From assembly GCF_002242805.1 (NCBI RefSeq), contig NZ_MCGQ01000005.1:189566-253565 (forward strand): a DNA stretch of 64,000 nucleotides, given 5' to 3'. Of this stretch, positions 56,943 to 64,000 are shown in pieces (positions within the stretch are counted from its first letter, which is position 1; the number at the start of each line of letters is the position of its first letter). The notes under the pieces were generated by a model, which saw only the letters and a list, made by a program, of their open reading frames with translations, did no database searches and had not been told where the DNA came from. The position numbers were made by a program, and so were the translations under genes. This DNA is from Streptomyces diastatochromogenes (lineage in GTDB: Bacteria; Actinomycetota; Actinomycetes; Streptomycetales; Streptomycetaceae).

Positions 56943-58070
56943 ATGTCCATGGCAGGGAATCTGCGGAAGGTCACGGGGCTGGGCAGGGTCGGCAGCCTGC
57001 GCAAGGTGGCGCGGCTGGCCCGGCGGCGGCCGCGCGTGGACCTGAGTCATCCCGCCCGGTCACCGCTGGGTTCCTCCGTGGTGAACTGCGTGACGTACCA
57101 GGACGGTGCCCGGGTGCCGGGGTGCACCGACCTGGTGCATGCCGTGGAGATGGTGCGCAAGAGCGGCGAGGGGTTCGTCTGGCTGGGACTGCACGAGCCG
57201 ACGGACAGCGAGTTCGCGGGCATCGCCGAGCTGTTCGACCTGCACCCGCTGGCGGTGGAGGACGCGGTGGAGGCCCATCAGCGCCCGAAGCTGGAGCGGT
57301 ACGGGGAGACGCTCTTCGCGGTGTTCAAGACCGTCTGCTACGTGGAGCACGAACAGCTGACGGCGACGAGCGAGGTGGTCGACACCGGCGAGATCATGGT
57401 GTTCGTCGGCGAGGACTTCGTCATCACGGTACGCCACGGGCGGCACGGCTCACTCGGCCCGCTGCGCGAGGAATTGGAGGCGGATCCACAGCAGCTCGCC
57501 AAGGGGCCGGCGGCGGTGCTGCACGCGATCGCCGACCACGTCGTGGACGACTACCTGACCGTCACGGACGCGGTGCAGGCCGACATCGACCAGGTCGAGA
57601 CGGACGTGTTCTCGGAGAACGGCGCACGGGCCGATCCGGGGCGCATCTACCAGTTGAAGCGTGAACTCCTCGAGCTGAAGCGGGCGGTGGTGCCGCTCGC
57701 CCGCCCGGTGGAGGATCTGGCGACCCGGCCGATCCGAGTCGTCGACCCGGAGATACAGGCCTACTTCAGGGACGTGCTCGACCATCTGATGCGAGCCAAG
57801 GAGCAGATAGCCGCGTTCGACGAACTGCTCAACTCCATCCTGCAGGCGCATCTCGCGCAGGTGACGGTCGCGCAGAACGAGGACATGCGCAAGATCACGG
57901 CCTGGGCCGCGGTGATCGCCGTACCGACGATGGTGTGCGGGGTCTACGGCATGAACTTCGACCACATGCCGGAGCTGCACTGGCGGTTCGGCTATCCGCT
58001 CGTGATGGGCGTCATGGCGGCGGCCTGTCTCACGCTGTACCGGGGCTTCAGGCGCAACGGCTGGCTCTGA
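56943..58070 (+). CDS. corA: CorA-type magnesium/cobalt transporter
   Basis: This 375-residue channel protein has a large cytoplasmic alpha/beta and long-helix domain, then two C-terminal membrane helices. The pore signature GMN is at residues 336-338 (VYGMNFDHMPEL), just after helix 1. The short loop contains MPEL, like the typical MPEL of CorA. A basic N-terminal leader of about 35 residues (RKVARLARRRPRV) precedes the core. It forms a pentameric Mg2+/divalent channel in the plasma membrane. Two close ATGs (56943 and 56949) are both served by the ribosome site. Confidence 0.94.
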   Translation: MSMAGNLRKVTGLGRVGSLRKVARLARRRPRVDLSHPARSPLGSSVVNCVTYQDGARVPGCTDLVHAVEMVRKSGEGFVWLGLHEPTDSEFAGIAELFDLHPLAVEDAVEAHQRPKLERYGETLFAVFKTVCYVEHEQLTATSEVVDTGEIMVFVGEDFVITVRHGRHGSLGPLREELEADPQQLAKGPAAVLHAIADHVVDDYLTVTDAVQADIDQVETDVFSENGARADPGRIYQLKRELLELKRAVVPLARPVEDLATRPIRVVDPEIQAYFRDVLDHLMRAKEQIAAFDELLNSILQAHLAQVTVAQNEDMRKITAWAAVIAVPTMVCGVYGMNFDHMPELHWRFGYPLVMGVMAAACLTLYRGFRRNGWL

Positions 58071-58074
58071 CCTC

Positions 58075-58116
58075 TCACACCGAGAAGGCCACGACTCACG
58101 CCGAGAAGGCCACGAC
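58075..58116. repeat. 21-bp in-frame tandem duplication at the 3' end of the PPOX gene
   Basis: Segments 58075-58095 and 58096-58116 match at 20 of 21 positions. Each encodes the last six codons (VVAFSA or VVAFSV) plus a TGA on the minus strand, so the gene tail and stop codon are duplicated. Confidence 0.9.
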
Positions 58117-58509
58117 CTTCCGCGGCACGACCTTGATGATCACTCGGACCTCGTCGTCCTTCTCGGCCGGCGGGTCGATGCCGAGGTACTTGTGCGACAG
58201 CTCGTGCGGGAGCCGTTTGCCCTCGTCCGGCAGGATCTCGGCGACGCCCCGGATCTCGGCGGAGTGGTAGGGGTTGGCCAGGTCGAAGACCGTCAGGCTG
58301 ATGTGCGGGTCACGGTGGAGGTTGCGCACCTTCTGCCGGCCGCCGGTGGACGAGAAGAGCACGGTGTCGCCCTCGCGCTTGATCCAGACCACCGAGTTCT
58401 GCGGGGCGCCGTCGGGGCCGAGGGTGGCGACACTGGCGAAGTTCTTGCCGTCGAGGAGGGCGCGGACGGAGTCGTCGAAGGCGACGGGAGCGCCGGAGGA
58501 GGTCGTCAT
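58096..58509 (-). CDS. PPOX-class (split-barrel) F420/FMN-dependent enzyme
   Basis: This 137-residue protein has the pyridoxamine-phosphate-oxidase-like split barrel: FASVATLGPDGAPQNSVVWIKREGDTVLFSS near residues 24-54, then KVRNLHRDPHISLTVFD and a closing IRGVAEI strand. Small actinobacterial members often use coenzyme F420 and reduce quinones, biliverdin or enones, while others use FMN. The cofactor cannot be decided here. TAGAGT lies 6 bases before the ATG, suggesting a leaderless transcript, and a palindrome lies just upstream of that. Confidence 0.87.
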   Translation of the reverse strand: MTTSSGAPVAFDDSVRALLDGKNFASVATLGPDGAPQNSVVWIKREGDTVLFSSTGGRQKVRNLHRDPHISLTVFDLANPYHSAEIRGVAEILPDEGKRLPHELSHKYLGIDPPAEKDDEVRVIIKVVPRKVVAFSA

Positions 58510-58515
58510 GGCGCC

Positions 58516-58538
58516 ACTCTAGTTACATGCACGTGCAT
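58516..58538 (-). promoter_or_regulatory. Leaderless -10 and palindrome upstream of the PPOX gene
   Basis: TAGAGT (complement of 58516-58521) precedes the ATG by 6 bases. The perfect 12-bp palindrome ATGCACGTGCAT (58527-58538) lies in the spacer between -10 and -35, a typical position for a repressor site. Confidence 0.45.
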
Positions 58539-58561
58539 AGAAGAGGGGTTTTGCCGAACAG

Positions 58562-58591
58562 CTCGGATCAGCGCGGATCAGCGCGGATCAG
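58562..58591. repeat. Three tandem 10-bp repeats
   Basis: CGGATCAGCG-type units are repeated three times at a 10-base period (CTCGGATCAG, CGCGGATCAG, CGCGGATCAG). The last unit contains the TGA stop of the uridine-kinase-like gene. Confidence 0.8.
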
Positions 58592-59229
58592 CCGTTCCAG
58601 GCGGGGTGACGAGGATCGTCGGCGCGCACGAGGACGTCGGCCGTTCCGGCCGGGTCGGTCTCGCCCTCGTAGCGCTCGAAGGCGGGGAGCATCCAGTGGT
58701 CGGCCTCCGGGGTACGGCGGCGCAGGGCGCCCTGGGAAAGGAGGACGTGGACGGTCAGATCGAAGGGGAACCAGTGCCGCAGGAGAAGGGGGCCATGGAG
58801 CAACAGGATCCCGCCGGGCGGGAGTTGGACGTAGGGGCTGCGGGTGGCGCGGTCGGTGACCGGGTCCCACAGGTCGGGCAGGACGCGGCCGCTGCCACCG
58901 GGGTCGAGCGGGCCGAAGACCTCGCGCCACAGGGCGCCCGTGTCGAACCAGCCGCCGTAGTACGACTCCGCGTCCCGTCGCCCGTGTTCCAGGCGGAGGG
59001 AGGCAGGGCGCAGAAAGCCCTCGGCGCCGACGACGAGCGAGGGCCGACCGCGCACGCGCAGCGCCTCGGCGACGAGTTCGGCGAGGTCCACCGGGCGGGC
59101 GGCCGGTGCCCCGTCGAAGCCGATGCGCGGCCAGGCACCCCCGTCCGCCGGCTCCAGCTCGAGCAGCCGGTCGGCGAGCAGCTCGGCAAGCCGGTCCCAG
59201 GTGATCGCTTCGAGTCGCACAGCCCCCAT
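58588..59229 (-). CDS. Uridine-kinase-like protein lacking the P-loop lysine
   Basis: This 213-residue protein resembles the NMP/uridine kinase-like group found in actinomycetes (VGAEGFLRPASLRLEHGRRD, SYYGGWFDTGALWREVFGPL, VLPDLWDPVTDRATRSPYVQ, GILLLHGPLLL). Where a kinase would have GxxGxxGKT, it reads GFDGAPAARPVD at 37-48, so the Walker A Gly-Lys-Thr is replaced by Arg-Pro-Val. Phosphate transfer is therefore doubtful, although the aspartate and downstream motifs persist. The ATG at 59229 is preferred. An upstream in-frame start would add a low-complexity Pro/Arg leader. Confidence 0.78.
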   Translation of the reverse strand: MGAVRLEAITWDRLAELLADRLLELEPADGGAWPRIGFDGAPAARPVDLAELVAEALRVRGRPSLVVGAEGFLRPASLRLEHGRRDAESYYGGWFDTGALWREVFGPLDPGGSGRVLPDLWDPVTDRATRSPYVQLPPGGILLLHGPLLLRHWFPFDLTVHVLLSQGALRRRTPEADHWMLPAFERYEGETDPAGTADVLVRADDPRHPAWNG

Positions 59230-59546
59230 GATGCCGGGCGGGGTCGGCGGGCGAGACCGGCAGGGTGGGCGAGGGCCACCGGGACGGCCATCCGGCTCCA
59301 CGCCCAGGGCCGTCGGCACGCACCGGCGGTCTCCGGCGGACAAGGGAAGGCTCACCCGTGGTCACGAGAGGGCTCTCCCGCGGTCACGAGAAGGCGGTGA
59401 CGGGCCCGTCCACCGGGTGATGCTCACGCCCGCCGGGCACCGGGAACACGGCGGGGCTCCGGACCGGCCGGCACCGCGTGGGCGGAGAGCGCCTCCTTCT
59501 CCCCCCGGAGTGGGAGCGGTGCGCGGAGACGGGGAAAGAAGCGCGT
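59230..59546. other. Divergent intergenic region with a 21-bp direct repeat (317 bases)
   Basis: No gene is seen. Two 21-base segments at 59349-59369 and 59371-59391 (GGCTCACCCGTGGTCACGAG type) match at 19 positions with a 22-base period. No clear promoter was identified for either flanking gene. Confidence 0.55.
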
Positions 59547-60239
59547 ATGGCACGTTCTTCAACCCCCCGGGTCCCCAATGGACTTGTCGCCGTCCAGCCC
59601 CTGCGGAGCAAGCGCTGCTCCGGGTGCCGGCGGGGGCCGCTCTCGCTGCTCGTGCTGGAGGACGGGGCACCGCGCTGCCTCGACTGCGCCGACCTGGGGC
59701 ACCTGGTGTTCCTGCCGCGTGGCGACACGGCGCTGACCCGCCGGGCGCGGGAGGAGAGCACGCTGTCGGTGGTGGTCGTGCGGTTCAACCGGCGCAAGAG
59801 CCGCTACGAACGGCAAGGCGTTCTCGTGGAGGAGGCGGCGCTGGCCCGGGCCGAGGCGCGGTGTCTGGCGGACGCCGAGGCGCGGCGCCGGCGACGGGCG
59901 CGGGACGCCCGGCACAGGGCGGCGGAGGACGAGCGGTTCGCGGCGGCGTTCGCGGCGGAGATCCTGCGGCTGTTTCCGGGGTGCCCGGCCGAGCGGGCCC
60001 GGGCGATCGCGGCGCACGCGTCGATGCGGGGCAGCGGGCGGGTCGGGCGCAGCGCGGCCGGGCGGGCGCTGTCGGAGGGGGCGGTGATCTCGGCGGTCGT
60101 GGCGGCCGTACGGCACGTGGACACGCCGTACGACCAGCTGCTGATGAGCGGGGTGCCGAGGTTCGAGGCGCGGCGGCGGATCGCGGTGGCCGTGGAGAGC
60201 GTGCTGCGGAGGTGGGAGGAGGAGGCCGACGTCGGCTGA
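59547..60239 (+). CDS. DUF2293-containing zinc-ribbon protein
   Basis: This 230-residue protein has an N-terminal zinc ribbon pattern (CSGCRRG...PRCLDCADLGHL). A highly charged Arg/Ala/Glu helical stretch (about residues 85-130) follows, then a C-terminal conserved block (AAEILRLFPGCPAERARAIAAHAS... SAVVAAVRHVDTPYDQLLMSG) assigned to DUF2293. The function is unknown; nucleic acid binding is possible from the charge pattern. The ATG at 59547 is preferred over an upstream in-frame GTG/ATG at 59478 because GGGGAA precedes it and conserved sequence begins there. Confidence 0.8.
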   Translation: MARSSTPRVPNGLVAVQPLRSKRCSGCRRGPLSLLVLEDGAPRCLDCADLGHLVFLPRGDTALTRRAREESTLSVVVVRFNRRKSRYERQGVLVEEAALARAEARCLADAEARRRRRARDARHRAAEDERFAAAFAAEILRLFPGCPAERARAIAAHASMRGSGRVGRSAAGRALSEGAVISAVVAAVRHVDTPYDQLLMSGVPRFEARRRIAVAVESVLRRWEEEADVG

Positions 60240-60386
60240 AGACGCCGGCAGCAGTGGCAGGGGGCTGGACGCTCGCGTATGGCCCCGCGTCCCTCAGCCA
60301 TGGTGGCCTCGGCGTGCCGCGCATTGACTGGAAGGGAGTGCTGAAGCCGGGCCTCGGCCCGGGACGAGACGAGCTGGGAGTGGGGT

Positions 60387-60872
60387 GTGACCGTGATCGA
60401 TGGGCCGTTCTTCGTGCTGGCCGTGCTGGGTGTGCTGGGGACCGGGCTGGTGGCCGGGGTGTTCTGCGGGTTCTCGACCTTCGTGATGCGCGGGCTGGCC
60501 GCGCTGCCTCCCGCGCAGGGCGTCGCCGCGATGAAGGCGATCAACGTGGCCGCCGTGCGGCCCGCCTTCATGCTGGTGTTCATCGGCTCCGCGGTGCTGT
60601 GCGCGACGACCGCGGTGGTGACGTTCGTGGTGTGGCCGGACGAGGGGAAGGTGGCGCTGCTGCTGGGCAGCGCGCTGTACCTGTTCGGGTCCTTCGGGCT
60701 GACCATGGTCGCGAACGTGCCCCGCAACGACAGGCTGGCAGGGATGACCCCGGGCAGCGCCGAGGCCACGGCGTACTGGCCGCAGTACGTGCGCGAGTGG
60801 ACGTTCTGGAATCACATACGCACGGCCGCCTCCGCCGCGGCCGCCGTCGGGTACGTGCTGGCCCTTGCCTGA
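60387..60872 (+). CDS. DUF1772 integral membrane protein
   Basis: This 161-residue protein has four hydrophobic segments (about residues 8-30, 56-78, 85-108, 140-158) and the DUF1772/anthrone-oxygenase-like pattern (GVFCGFSTFVMRGLAALP, AMKAINVAAVRPAFM, VANVPRNDRLA, WTFWNHIRTAASAAA). The conserved NVPxN and WxxxNHxR residues are present. Fungal relatives oxidise anthrones. In actinomycetes the role is unknown. The start is GTG at 60387 with GGGAG upstream. It stands alone. Confidence 0.85.
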   Translation: MTVIDGPFFVLAVLGVLGTGLVAGVFCGFSTFVMRGLAALPPAQGVAAMKAINVAAVRPAFMLVFIGSAVLCATTAVVTFVVWPDEGKVALLLGSALYLFGSFGLTMVANVPRNDRLAGMTPGSAEATAYWPQYVREWTFWNHIRTAASAAAAVGYVLALA

Positions 60873-61056
60873 GCCTGCGCTGTGAGGGATCGGGGAGCCG
60901 GCGGGCCGGGCGCTGAGGGAACCCCGTCAGAAAGCGCTGTCCGCCACTCTGCGTGCGTGTCGGGGTGGACGTATCGTGGCCGAAAGAGTGCCGCCCGATG
61001 ACGCACGGCCCGTCGCACATCGAGTACCCCGGTACACGTACGCGAGGAAGACGACC

Positions 61057-62544
61057 ATGGCCGATCCCAAGGGGTTCATGACCACGCCGCGCCAGGAGTG
61101 GCCGCGGCGGCCCGTCGAGGAGCGGGTCCGGGACTGGGACGAGGTCTACGTCCCGGGAGCGCTGCTGCCGATCATCAGCAAGCAGGCGGACCGCTGCATG
61201 GACTGCGGCATCCCGTTCTGCCACGATGCCTGCCCGCTGGGCAATCTGATCCCCGAGTGGAACGACCTGGTCTCCCGCGAGGACTGGCGCGCGGCGAGCG
61301 ACCGGCTGCACGCGACGAACAACTTCCCCGAGTTCACCGGAAGGCTGTGTCCGGCACCCTGTGAGGCCGGGTGTGTGCTGGCGATCAACCAGCCGGCCGT
61401 CACCATCAAGAACGTCGAGTGCGCGATCGCCGACCGGGCCTGGGAGGAGGGTTTCGCCCTGCCACGGCCTCCGGACCGGCTGTCGGGGAAGACCGTCGCG
61501 GTGATCGGCTCCGGGCCGACCGGGCTCGCCGCGGCTCAGCAGCTGACCCGGGCCGGGCACACCGTCGCCGTGTACGAACGGGACGACCGGATCGGGGGGC
61601 TGCTGCGGTACGGCATCCCCGAGTTCAAGATGGAGAAGCGGCATCTGGAGCGGCGGCTGGAGCAGATGCGGGCCGAGGGGACGAGGTTCCGTACGTCGAC
61701 GGCGGTCGGGCGGGATGTCCCGGCGGACGTTCTGCGGACCCGCTACGACGCGGTGGTGCTGGCCACGGGCGCGACGGCGTGGCGGGAACTTCCGGTGCCG
61801 GGCCGGGAGTTGACCGGGATACACCAGGCGATGGAGTACCTGCCGCTGGCCAACCGGGTGTGCGAGGGGGATCTGGAGGTCTCGCCGCTGTCCGCGGCCG
61901 GACAGCATGTGGTGATCGTGGGCGGCGGCGACACCGGGGCGGACTGTCTGGGGACCGCGGTGCGCGAGGGGGCCGCGTCGGTGACCCAGCTGGACATCTA
62001 CGCGCAGCCGGGTACCGAGCGCGACGAGGAGGCCGAGCCGTGGCCGACGTACCCGAAGCTCTACCGGCTGTCCGCCGCGCACGAGGAGGCGCGGGACCTG
62101 CGGACGGCTCCGGCGGCGGACGCGGACGCGCGGCTGTTCGCGGCGTCCACGCTCCGCTTCGCCGGGGACGACAGCGGGCATGTGCGGTCGTTGCACCTGG
62201 TCGAGGTGGACGAGCGACGGCAGCCGGTGCAGGGCACCGGGCGGACGCTGCCCGCCGACCTGGTGCTGCTCGCCCTCGGTTTCTCCGGGCCCGACCGGGA
62301 GGACGGGCTGGTCGATCAGCTGGGGCTGATGATGGAGCCGCGAGGCACGATCGCCCGCGACGACGGCTTCGCGACCAACGTCGCCGGCGTGTTCGCAGCC
62401 GGGGACGCGGCGCGCGGCCAGTCGCTCGTCGTGTGGGCGATCGCGGAGGGGCGGGCGGTGGCGGCAGCCGTGGACCGCTACCTGACGGGGAGTTCACGGC
62501 TGCCGGCACCGATCTCGCCACGTGACCGGCCGATGGCGGTGTGA
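61057..62544 (+). CDS. Glutamate synthase small subunit-like FAD/NADPH oxidoreductase
   Basis: This 495-residue protein has an N-terminal domain with two cysteine clusters ([18 protein letters not shown] near residues 47-64 and [10 protein letters not shown] near 100) for low-potential 4Fe-4S centres. The FAD motif GSGPTG is at 151-156, the NADPH motif GGGDTG at 289-294, and a C-terminal FAD motif reads [19 protein letters not shown]. This is the GltD beta-subunit architecture that passes electrons from NADPH to GltB. No gltB lies beside it, so it may be a GltD paralogue serving another partner or an orphan. SD GAGGAAG precedes the ATG. Confidence 0.9.
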   Translation: MADPKGFMTTPRQEWPRRPVEERVRDWDEVYVPGALLPIISKQADRCMDCGIPFCHDACPLGNLIPEWNDLVSREDWRAASDRLHATNNFPEFTGRLCPAPCEAGCVLAINQPAVTIKNVECAIADRAWEEGFALPRPPDRLSGKTVAVIGSGPTGLAAAQQLTRAGHTVAVYERDDRIGGLLRYGIPEFKMEKRHLERRLEQMRAEGTRFRTSTAVGRDVPADVLRTRYDAVVLATGATAWRELPVPGRELTGIHQAMEYLPLANRVCEGDLEVSPLSAAGQHVVIVGGGDTGADCLGTAVREGAASVTQLDIYAQPGTERDEEAEPWPTYPKLYRLSAAHEEARDLRTAPAADADARLFAASTLRFAGDDSGHVRSLHLVEVDERRQPVQGTGRTLPADLVLLALGFSGPDREDGLVDQLGLMMEPRGTIARDDGFATNVAGVFAAGDAARGQSLVVWAIAEGRAVAAAVDRYLTGSSRLPAPISPRDRPMAV

Positions 62545-62646
62545 GGAGGCGGCACCGAAGGCGTTGTGCGGGGTGCTGCCACCAGGGTGAGAGTCATAAA
62601 GGAGTTGAAGTTGAGGTTGAGCAAGAGGCAGTAAGCATCAGGCGGT

Positions 62647-62901
62647 TCAGGAGAGCAGGAAGTCGGCCTCCCCCGCCTTGGCGCCCTCGATGAACGCGGT
62701 CATCTCGTCCGTGGTGTAGATCAGCGCCGGTCCGTCCGGGTCGGTCGACTGCCGTACGGCTATCCGGCCGTCGGCGAGCTTCATCGCCTCCAGGCAGTTT
62801 CCGCCGTTGCCGCCGCTCCAGGGCTTGTGCCACCCCTCGCTGCCCAACTCCCGTGCGGGCATGCCGTTGTAGACGCGAGTGCGCGGCTCGATGCGATCCA
62901 T
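62647..62901 (-). CDS. DUF397 (BldB-like) small regulatory protein
   Basis: This 84-residue protein has the DUF397 core (WHKPWSGGNGGNCLEAMKLADGRIAVRQSTDPDGPALIYTTDEMTAFI reads as WxxSxxSxxxxxCVEVA...VRDSKxPxGPxLxFxxxxWxxFL). BldB, needed for Streptomyces development, is a member. Its ATG immediately follows the TGA of the upstream XRE regulator, so both are coupled. DUF397 proteins typically antagonise or modulate the paired WhiJ-like regulator. Confidence 0.92.
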   Translation of the reverse strand: MDRIEPRTRVYNGMPARELGSEGWHKPWSGGNGGNCLEAMKLADGRIAVRQSTDPDGPALIYTTDEMTAFIEGAKAGEADFLLS

Positions 62902-63762
62902 TCACAGCTCCTTGCGGAGATCCTGGAGGATCTCCTTCGTACGTTGTGCCGTGGCGGCCTGCGCCGCCATGCGGTCCATGACCTCCAGGTGGGTCGCCAC
63001 CTCGGAGCGCGCGTCCAGGTAGACCGCGCCGGTCAGGTACTCGCTGTAGACCATGTCCGGGAGTTCCGACATGGCGAATCGGAACAGGACGAACGGTCCG
63101 TACGTCCCCGGGTGGGGCCCGTTGGCGAACGGGGCGACCTGGAGCGTCACATGCGGCAACGTCGTGGCCTCGAGCAACTTGTCGATCTGCGTGCGCATCA
63201 CCTCCGGGCCGCCGACCGGGCGGCGCAGGGCCGTCTCGTCCATCACCGCCCAGAAACGGGGGGCGTCGGTACGAGTGAGCAGTTCCTGGCGTTGCATGCG
63301 CAGCGCGACATGGCGCTCGATGTCGTCGGGGCTGGTCTGGCCGATGGCGCCCGACTTCAGCACCCCGCGCGCGTAGTCCTCGGTCTGCAGCAGGCCCGGG
63401 ACGAAGTGCGGCTCGTAGGAGCGGATGAGGCTGGCCGCGCCCTCCAGGCTGACGTACATCGAGAACCAGCCCGGCAGGATGTCGTGGAACCGCTGCCACC
63501 AGCCGGGTCTGTTGGCCTCCTCGGCCAGTTGGACGAAGACATCGGCCTCGTCGTCGGAAACTCCGTAGGCCTTCAGCAGCAGTTGTACATACGGGATCTT
63601 GAGGGCGACCTCGGCCATCTCCATACGGCGGATGGTGGCGGGGGCGACGCGGAGCACACGGGCGGCCTCCTCGCGCTTCAGCCCGGCGCGTTCCCGCAGG
63701 TCCAGCAGGCGCCGGCCGAGGACCACCTGGCCCACGGTCGGCGCGGACCGCGGCTCGCTCAC
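62902..63762 (-). CDS. WhiJ-like XRE regulator with DUF5753
   Basis: This 286-residue DNA-binding protein has an XRE helix-turn-helix at about residues 13-66 (LGRRLLDLRERAGLKREEAARVL, APATIRRMEMAEVA) and the long C-terminal DUF5753 domain (RSYEPHFVPGLLQTEDYARGV, VLFRFAMSELPDMVYSEYLTGAVYLD), as in WhiJ. The start is GTG at 63762 with GGAGG 7 bases upstream. An in-frame ATG further up would add 25 unconserved residues. It is paired with DUF397 as in the whiJ loci that repress development. The third usual member (AbaA-like ATPase) would lie beyond the right edge if present. Confidence 0.92.
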   Translation of the reverse strand: MSEPRSAPTVGQVVLGRRLLDLRERAGLKREEAARVLRVAPATIRRMEMAEVALKIPYVQLLLKAYGVSDDEADVFVQLAEEANRPGWWQRFHDILPGWFSMYVSLEGAASLIRSYEPHFVPGLLQTEDYARGVLKSGAIGQTSPDDIERHVALRMQRQELLTRTDAPRFWAVMDETALRRPVGGPEVMRTQIDKLLEATTLPHVTLQVAPFANGPHPGTYGPFVLFRFAMSELPDMVYSEYLTGAVYLDARSEVATHLEVMDRMAAQAATAQRTKEILQDLRKEL

Positions 63763-63823
63763 GCTCCCACCTCCGACACAAGAGTCCGCTCCGGCAAAAG
63801 AATCCCGACAGCCCTGCGGCGCC

Positions 63824-63843
63824 GTTCGAAGACTCATTCGAAC
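63824..63843. promoter_or_regulatory. Inverted repeat upstream of the WhiJ-like gene
   Basis: GTTCGAA-GACTCA-TTCGAAC forms a 7-bp inverted repeat 62 bases upstream of the regulator's GTG and is a possible autoregulatory site. Confidence 0.45.
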
Positions 63844-63915
63844 GATCCGGCCGGATCGCCGACGGTCCCAATTGGCGCCGCTCGAGGTGCTGTTGCGAGC
63901 AGTGTGCCACGGCCA

Positions 63916-63969
63916 TTGACCGAGTCACACAGCACTCTGCATTTTTCAGAGTGACACTTGCCAAGTGTC
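63916..63969 (+). promoter_or_regulatory. Rightward promoter and operator region at the window edge
   Basis: TTGACC (63916-63921) and a -10-like GCATTT 17 bases later are followed by a hairpin CACTCTG-N7-CAGAGTG. Next comes a perfect 17-bp palindrome GACACTTG-C-CAAGTGTC (63953-63969). They probably control a divergent gene beyond the window and possibly the WhiJ-like gene. Confidence 0.5.
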
Positions 63970-64000
63970 CACGCCGGGGAGATAGTGGCAAGCGTGATTC

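Noticed and set aside
62583..62641. Possible small peptide gene VIKELKLRLSKRQ before the DUF397 stop
   Set aside because: It has an aaggag-like sequence and a stop but only a dozen codons, no conserved match that I know, and it reads through a short GTTGA repeat. It is too weak to list.

Overview
The window is chromosomal DNA of a very GC-rich actinomycete, almost certainly Streptomyces. The evidence is heavy G/C use at third codon positions, many GTG starts, the actinobacterial rapZ-yvcK-whiA operon with the sporulation regulator WhiA, an RbpA-type RNA polymerase-binding protein, a mycothiol-type DinB enzyme, BldB/WhiJ-like regulators, and ABC importers with no local ATPase. No tRNA, rRNA, CRISPR array, prophage or insertion sequence was recognised.

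Layout. 0-3.5 kb: oxidative pentose phosphate genes (end of transaldolase, zwf, opcA, pgl), translationally coupled. 3.5-14.4 kb: an accessory block. It holds a leftward GH13 glucosidase/sugar ABC importer operon, a second sugar-binding protein, a padR/ABC/FtsX export cassette, and a broken DsbA-like gene. 14.5-21 kb: glycolysis (pgi, tpiA, pgk, gap) with secG, an rbpA paralogue and a decayed MFS gene. 21-24 kb: a secreted M14 carboxypeptidase. 24-29.5 kb: whiA, yvcK, rapZ and uvrC in one leftward operon. 30-38.5 kb: an HTH protein, a Tat Rieske lipoprotein, a LacI regulator with a fructokinase-like kinase, uvrA, a DinB/MDMPI protein and an MBL hydrolase. 39-44.6 kb: a polar amino acid ABC importer, aroQ, an MHS symporter and a cation/proton antiporter. 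44.7-48.6 kb: terC, a TerD-FtsK-like fusion and terD. 48.6-64 kb: uvrB, an MHYT protein, a GDPD, ogt, a psuG/kinase pair, corA, several small conserved genes, a glutamate synthase small-subunit-like gene and a DUF397/XRE pair.

Two regulatory observations stand out. First, uvrA, uvrB, uvrC, ogt, terD and the decayed MFS gene are all preceded by TTGTCRGTG-N8-TAnnnT or a one-mismatch variant. This is the actinobacterial LexA-independent (PafBC-type) DNA-damage promoter, so the window carries much of a nucleotide-excision-repair regulon. Second, the terC leader has the marks of a yybP-ykoY Mn2+ riboswitch: a GGGGAGTA motif, a closing P1 stem, and a P1 3' strand perfectly complementary to the terC Shine-Dalgarno region.

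Other points of interest are a 12/15-matching operator motif linking padR to the glucosidase operon, a MalF-type permease with an inserted beta-sandwich-like segment, a TerD protein fused to an FtsK-like domain without a P-loop, a uridine-kinase-like protein without its P-loop lysine, and a cluster of short tandem duplications at 56.9-59.4 kb.
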